NCBI GenBank assembly: GCA_963970005.1
Contig: CAXAMN010005191.1
Coordinates: 242,430-306,429 of the forward strand
Direction: 5' to 3'
Length of the DNA stretch: 64,000 nt
From: Durusdinium trenchii
Lineage: Eukaryota; Sar; Dinophyceae; Suessiales; Symbiodiniaceae
The notes under the pieces were generated by a model. The model saw only the letters and a list, made by a program, of their open reading frames with translations, ran no database searches and was not told the origin of the DNA. The position numbers were made by a program, and so were the translations under genes. Positions 12,204 to 23,553 of this stretch are shown here, piece by piece (the first letter of the stretch is position 1; the number at the start of each line of letters is the position of its first letter).

Positions 12204-12813
12204 CACTCTTGTAGGACACTCTTGTAGGATACTGTTGTGGGACACTCTTGTGGGACACTCTTGTGTGACACTCTTGTAGGAAACTCTTGTGGGACACTCT
12301 TGTGGGACACTCTTGCGGGACACTCTTGTAGGACACTCTTGTAGGACACTCTTGTGGGTCACTCTTGTAGGAAACTCTTGTCGGACACTCTTGTAGGACA
12401 CTCTTGTGGGACACTCTTNNNNNNNNNNNNNNNNNNNNNNNNNNNNNNNNNNNNNNNNNNNNNNNNNNNNNNNNNNNNNNNNNNNNNNNNNNNNNNNNNN
12501 NNNNNNNNNNNNNNNNNNACTCTTGTAGGACACTCTTGTGGGACACTCTTTTAGGACACTCTTGTAGGACACTCTTGTAGGACACTCTTCTGGGACACTC
12601 TTGTAGGACACTCTTGTAGGACACTCTTGTAGGACACTCTTGTAGGACACTCTTGTGGGACACTCTTGTAGGACACTCTTGTAGGACACTCTTGTAGGAC
12701 ACTCTTCTGGGACACTCTTGTAGGACACTCTTGTAGGACACTCTTGTAGGACACTCTTGTAGGACACTCTTGTGGGACACTCTTTTAGGACACTCTTGTG
12801 GAACACTCTTGTG
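12204..12813. repeat. 13-bp minisatellite (ggacactcttgtg)
   Basis: Tandem copies of a 13-bp unit, mostly gacactcttgtgg or gacactcttgtagg-type variants, contain the assembly gap. Because 13 is not a multiple of three, the array runs through all frames and gives false open frames of up to 230 codons on the minus strand. Confidence 0.97.
12419..12518. other. Assembly gap (100 N)
   Basis: Exactly 100 N inside the 13-bp minisatellite, probably a gap of unknown true size. Confidence 0.99.
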
Positions 12814-13627
12814 GGATCAACGAAACCCTGCGCCTGCCACGAAAAGTGACAATATCATCTCACGTGAGCTTCACGAAAATTTGCACCACACCACACGTTT
12901 GGAATGATTTCGACCCATTCTGACCACACTCCCATCCACCAAATTCGCCATTTCAGCTGCGACTTGTCGCAAAAACCAAGCTTCGATGCCACACCCTGAC
13001 ATGCAAATCTTGATGGCACGACCACATCCAACACCCCAAAAACATGACTCTCCAAACGCTAATCCCAATGGAGCTGTGTACCGTGACTCACAACCTCACG
13101 ATTCCCTGCGCCTGCCACGAATCTTTCCGCGTCCGCACGTCTAACGCCCACAGAGTCCTGCGCCTGCCACGAGAATCGCACTTCCACGCCTCAAAAACCG
13201 CACAAAGTCCTGCGCCTGCCACGAAAAGTGACAATATCATCTCATGTGAGCTTCACGAAAATTCGCACCACACCACACGTTTGGAATGATTTCGGCCCAT
13301 TTTGAGCACACTCCCATCCACCAAAATCGCCATTTCAGCTGAGACTTGTCACAAAAACCGAGCTTCGACGCCACACCCTGCAACGCAAATCCCAATGGGA
13401 CGGCCACATCCAACACCCCAAAAACACGACTCTCCAAACGCTAATCCCAATGGAACTGCGCAGTAATCTGCAGATCTCACCAAACGCTGCGCCTGTGCAG
13501 CGAAATGCTTTACGTTTCTTGCGCGACATGTCATTGTCCTGCAAATCACAATGGAATAGCGGTGCAAACTGACATGTGACACCTCCACGCAAAGTCACTT
13601 GCAAAAGCTTCCCTCAATGGCAGCGAA

Positions 13628-13682
13628 TGAGACGCGACGACGACGACAAACGACGAGAGACGACGACAGACGACGACAGCTC
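13628..13682. repeat. GAC-rich tandem repeat in element tail
   Basis: gacgacgacgac, gacgagagacgacgac and similar words within the tail of copy A. At the matching place in copy B there is instead a 10-bp tandem repeat, so this part of the element varies. Confidence 0.8.
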
Positions 13683-13959
13683 CAACCCCCAGACCCCCAA
13701 CTATAAACGGAAACCCTTTGCTACGCATTCGGGAAGAAATTGCACAACAACCAAGAAAACACAGTTTTAGGAGGCGTTTTTGTGCAAGAGGTGCGTCTGG
13801 GAGAGGAGTCGGAGTGGGAGAAAACATTGAAAAACACATGGTGTTCACATATCATTTCTGCCTATATTTTTCATTGTCGTATCATTTGCATCACCACGTC
13901 TATGAAAGGCAAGCAAAGGACTCTCTCAACAGTCTATGTGTTAATATACCATTCATGAT

Positions 13960-14540
13960 TGTATAGTTTGTTATGGTAGCAAATGAATTTATTGAACAAA
14001 ATGTCTTTCAGTTGGTTAATTCGGAACACCCAAAAATACAGTAATACAATTTCAAGGGGGTCGAAGAATATATCCAACAATGCTTGCAAACATTTTGTAA
14101 AGGGGTCAAAAAAGTGGTTGTGGATTACCTGAAGGATTTGTAGGCGGGTCCGAAATAGAATGATTATAGCCACTTCATGCTGCGTTCATCCCTAAGTTTT
14201 GTGTCGATCACGCACACAGGGTATATATTCACTCTATCTTTCGACCTTGTTGAAAGTTTGCATTTTCAGGCGTCGAGCAATATAAAAAATACAGTACCCA
14301 CTTGCAAGCATGGTTGAATATAACTTTCACACCGTGAAAAAGTACAATTTCAAGGATTCATTCAAGGGAGTCGAAAAATATATCCAACAATGCTTGCAGT
14401 GCAAGTTGCAAGTAAGACATCATAACTAACCCCCTGAAAAATACAGTTTCAAGGATTCAATGTCAATGGGATCGAAAAATTGATATATGTCCAACAATGC
14501 TTGCAGTGAAGTTGCCAGTAAGACATAACTGTCAACTAAG
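13960..14540. repeat. Degenerate tandem repeats with ccaacaatgcttgcaa
   Basis: Three or four diverged copies of a segment carrying atttcaaggggtcgaaaaat followed by atatatccaacaatgcttgc occur, at about 14035, 14345 and 14440. A related line reappears near 15335. A second pair, cttcatgctgcgttcatc, occurs at about 14175 and 15235, so the whole 14.0-15.4 kb stretch looks like a decayed duplication. No gene is evident. Confidence 0.65.
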
Positions 14541-14769
14541 GGGTCCAAACATAAAGTGACTATAGATACTTCTGTTTTTCCTCAAACAGTGCGGTCACAC
14601 TAGGGGTTCTTACAGTAAGGGTCGGTGTTGAATCGAGGTGTTGCATGGTGTTGCATCGGGGCGTTTGGCTAATTCGTTGCTATTTGCAGTACATTCATGC
14701 CTCTCGAAATCCTCGAAGTGCATTTCAATTGCACAGGGGCAAGGGATCGGAGCGGATATACTTCGATGT

Positions 14770-15030
14770 GTAGATTTCGTGGTAGGTTCTGATTTCGTGA
14801 CAGGTGCAGTCGTGACTTTTGGACATGCTGCTCGTTTTCAGAATTTGTGGCAGGTGGAACTTGAAGTGCACATTTTGTGGCAGGTGCAGTACTTTGTGGA
14901 CCTTAAGGAGATTTCGTGGCAGGTTCAGTATACTTTGTGGACCTTGAAGTGCAACTCTCGTGGCAAGTGCAGTACTTGGTGGACCTTGAAGTGCAGATTT
15001 CGCGGCAGGCACAGTACTTTGTGGACCTTT
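14770..15030. repeat. About 48-bp tandem repeat with tcgtggcaggtgcagtac
   Basis: Five or six diverged copies of a unit containing tttcgtggcaggtgcagtac and tttgtggaccttgaagtgca. The first word is the reverse complement of the gcgcctgccacga motif in the tails of the two composite elements, so this is an inverted relative of those tails. A single further copy lies near 60690-60735. The array gives a spurious 173-codon open frame. Confidence 0.8.
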
Positions 15031-15044
15031 CCCAGCTTGAGCCC

Positions 15045-15130
15045 CCCATCCACCACCATCACCACCCACCACTATCACAACCAATCACCACCATCACCAG
15101 GATCTCCACCTTCATCACCACCATCACCTC
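15045..15130. repeat. CAC/ATC-rich simple repeat
   Basis: Imperfect caccatcacc and ccaccatcac units over about 85 bp. Confidence 0.9.
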
Positions 15131-15686
15131 TCTGGGCCGCAATGCGTCTAGATCTCTAGACTTTCTGCTGCTACACCTCCAGACCTCAAACAAACACACT
15201 GTTTGGGGTCTCTTGCCAGGATAGTCTTCATCCACTTCATGCTGCGTTCATCTCCAAGTCTTGTCTGGATAATGCACACTGTAGAGATTATGGTACATAG
15301 TCCCTCTATTTGTGGACCCCTTTGAACATGTACTACTTCAAGGTCCAACCATGCTTGCAAAATGCAAATAAGACAGAACTAAACAATGTATCCGAGGGTC
15401 CAAAAATAGAGTCGAGTGATTACAGTTGCTTTTTTCCCTATCTCTGAGAGCCACTTGTGCGGGCGGTTGTCGCCGCGAAGTGACTTGAATACATCTACAG
15501 TATTCTACAGTAATGTGGAAAGAATTGTAGGACCAAATAACCCCACATAAGGAGCCTTTGTGTGAACACGTAGACGCTAAACGGAAGAAGAGGAATGATC
15601 GGAGATGAGTCTATGCAGATTACGAGCGGAGATGTAAAGTACACTGTTGAACATATCTTGTCATGAGTAAGCGAGTGTGTGAGTAA

Positions 15687-15721
15687 GGAAGGAAGGAAGG
15701 AAGGAAGGAAGGAAGGAAGGG
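15687..15721. repeat. (GGAA)n microsatellite
   Basis: Eight or nine ggaa units in a row, followed by a gagt/gagc-rich stretch to about 15760. Confidence 0.97.
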
Positions 15722-18183
15722 AGTGAAAGAGTGCGCGAGCGAGCGAGTGAGTGAGTGGATGGAAGAGCTGCCGAGGACGACCTCGGCGCGTCTGAAGAAC
15801 CTCCCATCACTCCCGATCCCTTAAAGAGCGGGCAAAACGCAGGGGAGAGCCGCGAAGGACCGCGGAGGAGCAGGACGAGGAAAAGGCAGACGGGATGCAA
15901 AATAAAAGTACAAAAAACGGAGATTCAAAGAAAAAAAACATTGATCGTGGGCCCTGGGTCCCGGGTAAAAGAGTTTCGCACTAAAAGCACAAGTTCTTTG
16001 GCTAAACGTGCTAAACCCGGACGTATGACTTAGTATTTTTTTTACGTTCCTGGGCCGGGATGCTTGACTATGGGGTATGCTTCGGAGGTATGCTTCGGGG
16101 TATGCTTCGCCTAAGTCGAACATCCCAGCCCTACATAAATTGGACACCTAAAAGCATACATATGGAAGTAGTGTTTTTTTCCTAAAGGAGGGTTAGTAGT
16201 GGGTCTTGTGGACTGTTGCTTTTCTCGGCTGTCAAGCTGGGAACCCTGATCCCCTCTTCAAGGAGATAGCAGGGGCTGGAAAAGAGTATGTAAGACAGGG
16301 ACGGAGACGGAGACTATTCCTTTTTTCTTAAACGATGATCTTGAAGTCCGCTAGGATTTCCGAAGAAAAAGCACAATTCTGCACCCAAAAGCATTGAAAA
16401 ACCAAAAGAGTCTTCACTATAACAAGTGGAAAAAAATATCTAAGAAAGAACGTGATGTGGAAAAACATGGTGACAGTTGTGTTTAACCCTCTGCAGAAAC
16501 AGTTAGTTGCGCATTCTTCAGGAGGAGCAGTAAGAAGGGTCAGCAAGGCTCTAAATCTGCAACTCCATAGCAATTGGTAGAAAAGGAGTGTCAGCTTCAA
16601 ACGGTGGACATTGTTCTAGAGCAGGCTTTGCAAGGGTTGTTGATTTTGAGCTTCAATAGGACACTAGGAAATAGGAGTTGAGATCGGGCGATGTTGGATG
16701 TCCCGAACCTTCATTTGACACATGAACTATAAACAAACTACAGCACATCTCAAGCAAACAGTGACTGTTAAACATGTAACGCATGTAATGGGGTGTAGAG
16801 CTTTTTGCACAAATAATAAACACACCAACAAACTGTGGTGCATTTGGCACTTGCCTGGCGATGACGAGTAGTTTGGCCACCACCACATGTTCGCGTGCAT
16901 CGATCCCAATGCCTTGCTGTGTCACAAGGGAAAATGCAAGCTTCTTATGATACATGATCAAAGAATAGCTTCTGACTGTCTGACCATGTTCATATACAAA
17001 CAAATTTATTGATTTAGTTTTACAGTATATTCAAGCTTCGTTCTAGTGACTAGTTCCTTTTTTCCGGGCAGAAGTTGAGCTAATGTGCACAGAATTGAAG
17101 CAAGTATCCCTTCATGAAAATTACTCTCCAACTTAGATCATGCCAGCAGGAATCAGCATGGAGAGGGAAGACGATTGAGCCCAAGAATGGCTCCCCACAC
17201 TGTGGGGGCGTAGATGAACAAACACAAAGGAACATTATGAGAACGAAAGGTCGTGGTCAAAAGGTGGTGAAAAGAGAAAAAACATATGAATATGAAAGCA
17301 CACCAAACCAAAAATAAAGACAGAAAGACAGCAATAAAGAACAAAAGGAAAGGAGCGCTCATCAAAAAATGCATTTAGACAATATGTAGAGGTGCTGATG
17401 CTGAGCTTCCGACGTCCATGGTGACAATATGCAGTCCACAGCCTCAGTTTAAGACCATTGAATTGCAAGCAGCACTCTACAATAGCTAGGACAACTGCAG
17501 GAAGTGGAATTATTGAAATGACTTTGGACAGCTAGGCTTGTATGCAGTTTACAGTAGTGCAATCCCTCGCAATTCCGAGACAGGAAAATGAAACCAGCAA
17601 CAAATACTCTGCTGCTAGCACTGCTGGCCGATTCAATCTAGTCGAGTCACAGTCAACCAAAGAATGTCCAAGTGTCCTTGGAGCTGCTGTGACCCCGGCG
17701 CTTTTGCATTCCCGAACTGATCGAAGGCCAGACTCACCTTCAGACTATCTCAATCGGCAAAGCTCTGGGAAGAGCGCGCACACAAAATGACGGAATAATG
17801 AGATACTTCAAGTTGACACTATGTCGTAACAAATTGTCCTTGTAGTCATTGCTATGGTAAAAGACATGCATTTTCTGCTAAGACACCATTCTAGTATTCT
17901 CAGAACAGCTGTCAATGCCTTCCTCGCTTTGATCTGGACTGGAGAAAGGCACAAGGTGTGTTAGCTACTGTACAACTTCAGTTGAAATGGATTGTGTTGG
18001 TCTTTCAGGGGACGTCTGAAAGGGATTTGGACGTAAGGAACACATTGTTTTACACATGCTGTTGTCATCGTAAGTAGGGCTGCTGCAAGGAATGCCACCA
18101 GCTCTGGCAGTCTGGCACGGGACAGAGTTCACATCAGAAAAAGACTTCTGTTTTAGGGGGGTAGGTTAAGCTACTAGCATGCA

Positions 18184-18290
18184 TAGCTCACCAGCTCACG
18201 CTTCTTCAAGGAAAGGCGGCGGGGGGGGAGCTTCCTTGAAGAAGCGCTCGCACTATTCGTTTGGTTCCTAGATTTTTAGGGAAACTTATA
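18184..18290 (+). repeat. Hairpin-bearing composite repeat, copy 1 (filled)
   Basis: agctcacgcttcttcaagga, a G-rich loop, then ttccttgaagaagcgctcgc form a stem of about 20 bp, followed by ttggttcctagatttttagg and gaaactta. Copies are at 48.93, 49.40 and 51.28 kb; the last two lack the hairpin. Confidence 0.8.
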
Positions 18291-18579
18291 TAATGCTGGG
18301 CTAGCACCCCAAAGCAGAAACTGCATGATCTATTCACAGCCCTCCATGTACTGCAGCCTTGAGTAGGGTTGACAGGGCTTGGGAACGCTGGAATGAGCTT
18401 AGAATCTCGCTATTCTTAAGTCACGTGACAAACGACAAAAACAAATTAACCGAATTAACAAATTTCTGGGACCCTCACCAAGCAAATGACATGTTTTGTG
18501 CAGGCATGGAATGCAACAAGCAAACAAGTGTTAGTGTCCGTCCCAAATAACGTTGAATTCAGCATCTCTCGAATCTCTC

Positions 18580-20830
18580 CATTCGCCGCCTGAAGAATCT
18601 TCCGATTGCGATACTGCACATTGGCCCCCTCACCGCTTGAGATCTGGTGATTGACTTGACTACCAATAAAGCATATAGCATGGTATAGTCATTGAGCATA
18701 CCACCTTGACTCACTCTGCAAAATAACATCTACTGTACAAGACGTTGGCAGTGATTTCTAATTCGTGCACATAAACCAGATTGAGAGGAAAAATGTCAGA
18801 TCTATGTTGTTCTCCAAAATGCGAACTCCATTCCTCAGGAAGCATGAAACAAAGCACCAGGGGGCAGGTCACACATTGAATGAGGGCCCTCACATGCAAT
18901 CTGTCAGTCTTGACCCTTGACTGGTAAGCAACTTGGAGTCTGACTGTGCATGGGGACCAGTCACCCCAATCGCTCAGCTGGCAGTTATCACCTCGCACGA
19001 ATCTGGCCCTCCTAGTCCACTTGGTCACTGTCTGAACCTGTTCTGGCAGCTATACAGCTATACAAACCTTGAGAGAACAAGCATGGTATCCACAATGTTT
19101 GACAGTCTATTTCAATAGCCCGGCCCTTCTTGTGTGTAGCAACTAAGTTCCGATCTTGAATTAGCATGTCCAGAAACCCTGAAAAGAGAGAGAGAGAGAG
19201 AGCCAGTCCAAAGACCTATCAATCTCTCTGCTCATCAGGCATGGTCATTCATTTGATTGGACATATTGATGTGCAGTGTAGGAAGAAAAAGCAGCCCAGT
19301 AATCATAGTATATTGAATGTGAAAAATGCATCGTGGAAGAAGCACCTTCAATTCCATCTCCGGAAGAGCAAGTGTCCTCATTGCATGGCTCCAGCCTTAG
19401 GCATAGATAGCATGGAATAGTATTGCATAGCCTAGCTAATAGATAGCATTGATTGGCACACGTCAATGGGGCCTTGAAAAGACACTAGAACTGCTCCATC
19501 CAGCATCTTCAAATTCAAACGTCGGCAGGATACAATGCCAATCACGTGAGCATTTACAAGATTCAGCCAAATCGTTGTGTGGCTGTGCTGACACATCAAA
19601 ACCAGCTTGGCTGTCAAACACCTTCAAAGCACCGCAGAAAGGGTAGCCCCCCGTTTCTGGCTTCTGCCTGGCTACAAGAAAGCATTTTAAAAGCTTCTTA
19701 ATATCATTGTGGTCATTGAGCTGAATCGTTGTTGTAAAGGCCCGAATCGGCAAGCCTTTACAAGTGATTGGAAGAGCATGCATGGACTGTTCTGTTTATA
19801 TAGTACTTTCCTCCTTCTAGTTTTGCCTCGGGAACACTCTTGCGATACGAGAAAAATAATAGTAACTATTGTGTACACATCGACATACATGTCAAGCGAT
19901 TTCAACCACCGTGGCACGTCATACTTGCCAAATTTGACCGCCAAAGTCGCCTCTACATACCTGGTACGGGTTCGAAGTCCACCACCGCAAGGCCTCGAGC
20001 ATTCGGACCTCAGTTTTTCACTTCTGGCTGTGGCGCCGGTGGCAAAGCTTTCTCACATGCACAGGCAGTTCTGGTTTCCTGTTGCCTCGTTGCCAGGCAT
20101 GTCAGGCTGTCTTTGAGTTCTCCAAGTGTTTGAATATGCTTCGTGAGATTCTTGAGGCCGGCTACCAAGCTGACCAAGGACTCGCCTGGCCGTCCTCCGG
20201 CAAACAGAACCCCACAGGCAAATACAGCGTAGGGCATGAGAACTCAGTCATAATATTGTTTTGGGTGTTTGGTCTTCCAGAACCTCGTCCTCATGTTCCT
20301 CATGTTCCTCTATATAATTGGAAACTCGTCCTGGATCATGCCACTGACTGCACCCACCAAGTCGCAGGGCCTAAGCAGGCCAGTGCACAATATTCCCAAA
20401 GGAAAACATCGTTGGGAAGAATCGGCTTCTCAACAAACAGCAAATCTTCCCATCCCAATGATTTATGTCACTTACCACAACGGATTCAGCATTCATATGC
20501 AAGAACAAAGTGCATCTTTGTCAGAATACACCCAGTTTGATTCCCTTCTCTGCAAAGAAGACTCAAGGAGCAGCTTCGAACGAATCTATATATTATTTGT
20601 TTATACACCAAGTGGTCCCTCGAATGTCTCACATACCAGTAGCTTCTTGTTACTACGTAGTAGTAATGCACTTAGCTCCTAGTAGCTTCTTACTACTAGT
20701 AGCGATGCACCTTGTTACTAGTAGCTTCTTGCTACTAGTAGCATCTAGTAGCCTCATGTGTCTCTAAGGCTTGAGCTCTGTCTCTTTGATTGGCCCGCAA
20801 CATGGCTCGCCACCTCAGCCACTCTGGCCA
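18580..20830 (-). CDS. Complete TSP1 repeat and start of the next, six exons
   Basis: Six minus-strand exons join in phase. They are 20830-20811 (WPEWLR plus two bases), 20008-19961 (SECSRPCGGGLRTRT), 19667-19626 (QKPETGGYPFCGA), 19395-19361 (LEPCNEDTCSS), 18991-18945 (DNCQLSDWGDWSPCT) and 18643-18580 (ISSGEGANVQYRNRKI, then LQAAN). The first five give one full TSP1 domain with WxxWxxWxxCSRPCGGG and the start of a second. In the second, Ser replaces the Cys of CGxG. Donors used are GC (GCGAGC), GTATGT, GA (GAAGGT), GA (GAGATG) and GTCAGA. The first Trp-Ser-Glu-Cys run exists only if the GC donor is used. This is the clearest evidence for non-canonical splicing in the window. Confidence 0.9.
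20638..20756. repeat. TAGTAGC dispersed repeat cluster
   Basis: Alternates agtagcttcttgttactac, tagtagcgatgcacc and ttgctactagtagc. It lies next to the 20811-20830 TSP1 exon. Confidence 0.85.
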
Positions 20831-21028
20831 CTGTGGAAGGAGGCCAGTGATGCGAAGCTTTTCCAACACCAACGAAGAGACGAGTCAAGCCTTTAACAGT
20901 TTCACAGTTTAGCACTTGAGAATATAATATATTATGACAGAAAAAAAGGTATGGCCGGCATGGCATGCATGTTAAGCAGGTAGACCAAAACACTTGCGAT
21001 ACTGTCAACGTTGCCATGAGCTTCTTGC

Positions 21029-21265
21029 CATTTGTAGCAGGGCTCTCCTCCACGCGGAATCGAATCTTCTGATCATTGACGCACCTGAGTGGATTGCGAC
21101 AGCGAAAGCGTCCAAACTCTTATTTGAGAAAAGGAGAGTGCATGAGACACTTTCCTCGAATGAATGGCGACCACTTTGATTGTCACAATCCTTCTGTGAT
21201 GATCCATGGTTCTTGTGGCCCAGTGACGGAGATTGCCATTCGTGCCAATCGGAAAATTTGCAGTC
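21029..21265 (-). CDS. TSP1 repeat, first and middle segments, two exons
   Basis: Exon 21265-21228 follows a ctttgcAG acceptor and reads DCKFSDWHEWQS plus two bases of Pro. Exon 21084-21029 completes Pro and reads CVNDQKIRFRVEESPATN, ending at a good GC donor (GCAAGA). The join restores W..W..PC, so the cysteine of the tryptophan ladder comes from the second exon. The CGxG turn is shortened relative to other repeats. The GGxPC segment that should precede the exon at 20830 was not found. Confidence 0.8.
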
Positions 21266-21442
21266 CTGCAAAGTTCTGCATTCGAGAAAAGGAACACGTG
21301 TTGCAACACAGCCCGTTTTAGTGATTATGTTGAATGTGGAACGGACAAGCTTGTGAGCCACACGTCAAATTACACCTGAATTGGACAAATGGTCATAGGA
21401 CATCATGCGTTTCCATGCGTGGCAGGTGCACAATAGAAGTTT

Positions 21443-21526
21443 TGCAAAAAAGGAAGGTAAGGCCCTTCAATGAGGCCCCCTCTAAAGGGGTCTTATTCAA
21501 CGGGCCCGTATATACCTTCCTTTCTT
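21443..21526. repeat. Foldback element
   Basis: The outer arms aaaggaaggta and taccttccttt are perfect inverted repeats. The inside pairs cccttcaatgaggcccc with ggggtcttattcaacgggcc. The core resembles the foldback at 38.3 kb, while the arms differ. Confidence 0.75.
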
Positions 21527-22544
21527 ATCTCTTCAGTCTTTTGAAAGTCAGCTATTCCCTCCAATTCTGAACTGCTTGCATGGCTTGTCAATAGAACTTC
21601 TGTACTCTTCACCCCATCATCCAACTAAATTGTAACACATTTTGTTTGAAAAACGTACAACTTCTTTCTGCCTTTCCAAATGTAAGGAAATGCCTCAAAT
21701 TCCAAATTATTAGACGGAATTTGCACATAGTTGATACATGTTGATACAACTAACAAAATATGCTGCTGATCCAAACGGCGCCAGGTGTCACAACTGAAAG
21801 TTTATGCTGCCGTGCTCAGCAACATAAGGGATTAGTCTTTAATATATTTTTGTTGTGGACTTTCGTATCCGATAGCAAGGAGACTGCTGTTTCGTTGTAC
21901 CAAAGGAAAAGTGTACTGGGCAAAGCAAGACTAGGATTGGCAGTTCCATCATGATGCATAGGTATGTGATATTCGTGATATTGACCAAAGGTGGTAATTT
22001 ACCGGCTCATTCTTAGAACATACTGTACTCACCCTGGCCAATTTGTTCTGCAGGTCCTTGACTTCAGTACATTCTTCTGGCCTCACCTCATGCCAACATC
22101 ATGTGCGGTTGAGGCCTACAGAATTCCGAAGTGTCCTTTTGACATCTTCTGGCATACTATACTACTTACTATATATATATATACTCTCTCTGCTGTAATC
22201 ACAACAAAAAACCTCCCAGCCTGTGATGGTCTTACGACTGTGGCTTGTCCCGAGCTCCAGAAAACTAATAAAACTAACCCCGAACTTGGGACAAAGGACA
22301 AAACACCTGTGTATACAATATCTCTACTTCATGAAGGACATAAACATCATTCAAGATTTTGCCAAGATGATCCAACATGCATTGCATGATTGCCTCGTCA
22401 AACATATATTGCTTGTCCAGGAGAATTCCCATGACACTTGACACAGAATCCACAGATTGCAGGATTCAATCAAAGCTCTCAGTGAGTACAAGAATGCCTA
22501 CAGTATATCGACGCAGCCTGGGTCCATGTTCCAAGGAAAATATA

Positions 22545-22597
22545 TGGCCAAGCTGCACAATGCTTGGTTTCCACCGTGCTTCCTTCGCAGGGAGTGC
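22545..22597 (-). CDS. Possible TSP1 middle-segment exon
   Basis: After an acceptor of the AG-G type, the minus strand reads HSLRRKHGGNQALCSLA, resembling the RxR, GG..C part of a TSP1 repeat. The 3' boundary is unclear. The same sequence on the plus strand also reads well between cag and a GTGAGA donor, so strand assignment rests on the neighbouring minus-strand repeats. Confidence 0.35.
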
Positions 22598-23464
22598 CTC
22601 AGGTGAGAACCAACAAACCAGGTGTGTGCTCATGTGCTTCCGTGTCTGTTTTCATCTAATTACACCTAAACTATGTATCTACCAAACCTCAGTGATGTCA
22701 CCCGTTCAAGAAATCAATTTATCTCAGATTGTTTCTGTATTTGCATGTCTTGTGGCTGCCACGTCTTCAGATGGGAGCAAGTTTCAAGTAAAGAGCTCTG
22801 AGCATTCACATTAACCAAGTATAAATGTATCAGAACAACTTGGCAAGTCTGGACTAATCAGCAACCAAAAGACCAGCCAAGAAATGAAGACATGTGTGAG
22901 GAATTTGCAGGACTTTGTCATGCTGAATCATTCTGACATTGTGATAGCGAGTCTTATCCATCCCGGAGATGCATTGTGTCTCGATCAAATCTAAGGTTCT
23001 CGCCACCACAGCTATTGACCGTACGGATGGTCTCAGTGACGGCTAGAGCATAAATAAATGTTCCCTAAACTTGCACAAAGGATGACAGTGAAAGCAATGC
23101 CTTACTTTGTGGAAAGCTACAAGTAGCAAGCAGCCTGCTCAAACAAAGCAATGTAAAGTGCAAAATATTTGCTGATTTGGACGGATGCTTCCGAGACAGG
23201 ATCGGTCTCTGTCATTCTCTGTCTCAAGATCACATCACTATTGACAATTGACTATTATTTATCAGATTTGCTAGAACAAATACTTTAGAGGGGCCGCACA
23301 ACAGGAGCGTCTCATAGTTGGATCTTGTATCAATGTCAAAACTCAATCGCCAACGACTTGGGCCACAGGGCCCTATGTCTTTCACAAAGCTGCGTGCAAG
23401 AAGGGTCGCCCCAACCTCGTTTGTGTCGGAAGGAATTAGAGCTTTGGCGATAGGTAGCGAATCC

Positions 23465-23553
23465 ATAATGTAGACTCTTTATTAATAACCCCCCTCGTTT
23501 GAATTGGAAATCCTCTTCAATTGGAGGGTTTATTAATCAAGAGTCTACATTAT
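23465..23553. repeat. Foldback element
   Basis: The arms ataatgtagactctt and aagagtctacattat are perfect 15-bp inverted repeats, extended after one mismatch by attaataa and ttattaat. The loop is about 40 bp and carries caattggaggg-type sequence. The element resembles a small inverted-repeat (MITE-like) insertion. No clear target-site duplication was seen. Confidence 0.85.

Larger units (their letters stand above)
12139..13738 (+). mobile_element. Composite repeat element, copy A
   Basis: A head of about 65 bp (aaacaagatggaacccacga to aaatgacactcttgtagg) is followed by a 13-bp minisatellite and a 0.9-kb tail ending near ctacgcattcgggaa. The same three parts, in the same order, occur at 32.5-34.7 kb. 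The tail contains a 250-bp block duplicated about 382 bp apart (starts near 12827 and 13209). No terminal inverted repeats, target-site duplication or coding frame were recognised, so how it moves is unknown. The 100-N gap interrupts the minisatellite. Confidence 0.75.
9500..18500. other. Repeat-rich interval without confident exons
   Basis: Apart from one weak TSP1-like exon near 11.75 kb, this 9-kb interval shows only repeats: element copy A, the 14.0-15.4 kb decayed duplications, and simple repeats. It may be one large intron or the space between two genes. The open frames here are short or repeat-derived. Confidence 0.5.

Noticed and set aside
12088-12806. Open frames of 200-230 codons with SHKSVPQECPTRV-type repeats
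   Set aside because: Produced by the 13-bp minisatellite and read across the N gap. Similar frames occur on both strands and in all frames.
14638-15159. 173-codon plus-strand frame
   Set aside because: It runs through the 48-bp repeat array and the CAC/ATC simple repeat, and has no domain.
20010-20237. Minus-strand frame with helix-like LVAGLKNLTKHIQTLGELKD
   Set aside because: It lies between two TSP1 exons that join directly in phase, so it is intronic. The plus strand is equally open.
21029-21090. tRNA-like attcgattccgcg box
   Set aside because: No A box or cloverleaf could be formed, and the segment is part of a TSP1 exon.
22463-22602. Plus-strand exon-like segment (DSIKALSEYKN..., GTGAGA donor)
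   Set aside because: Overlaps a minus-strand TSP1-like segment. The plus-strand signals mirror the minus-strand acceptor, and no domain was recognised.
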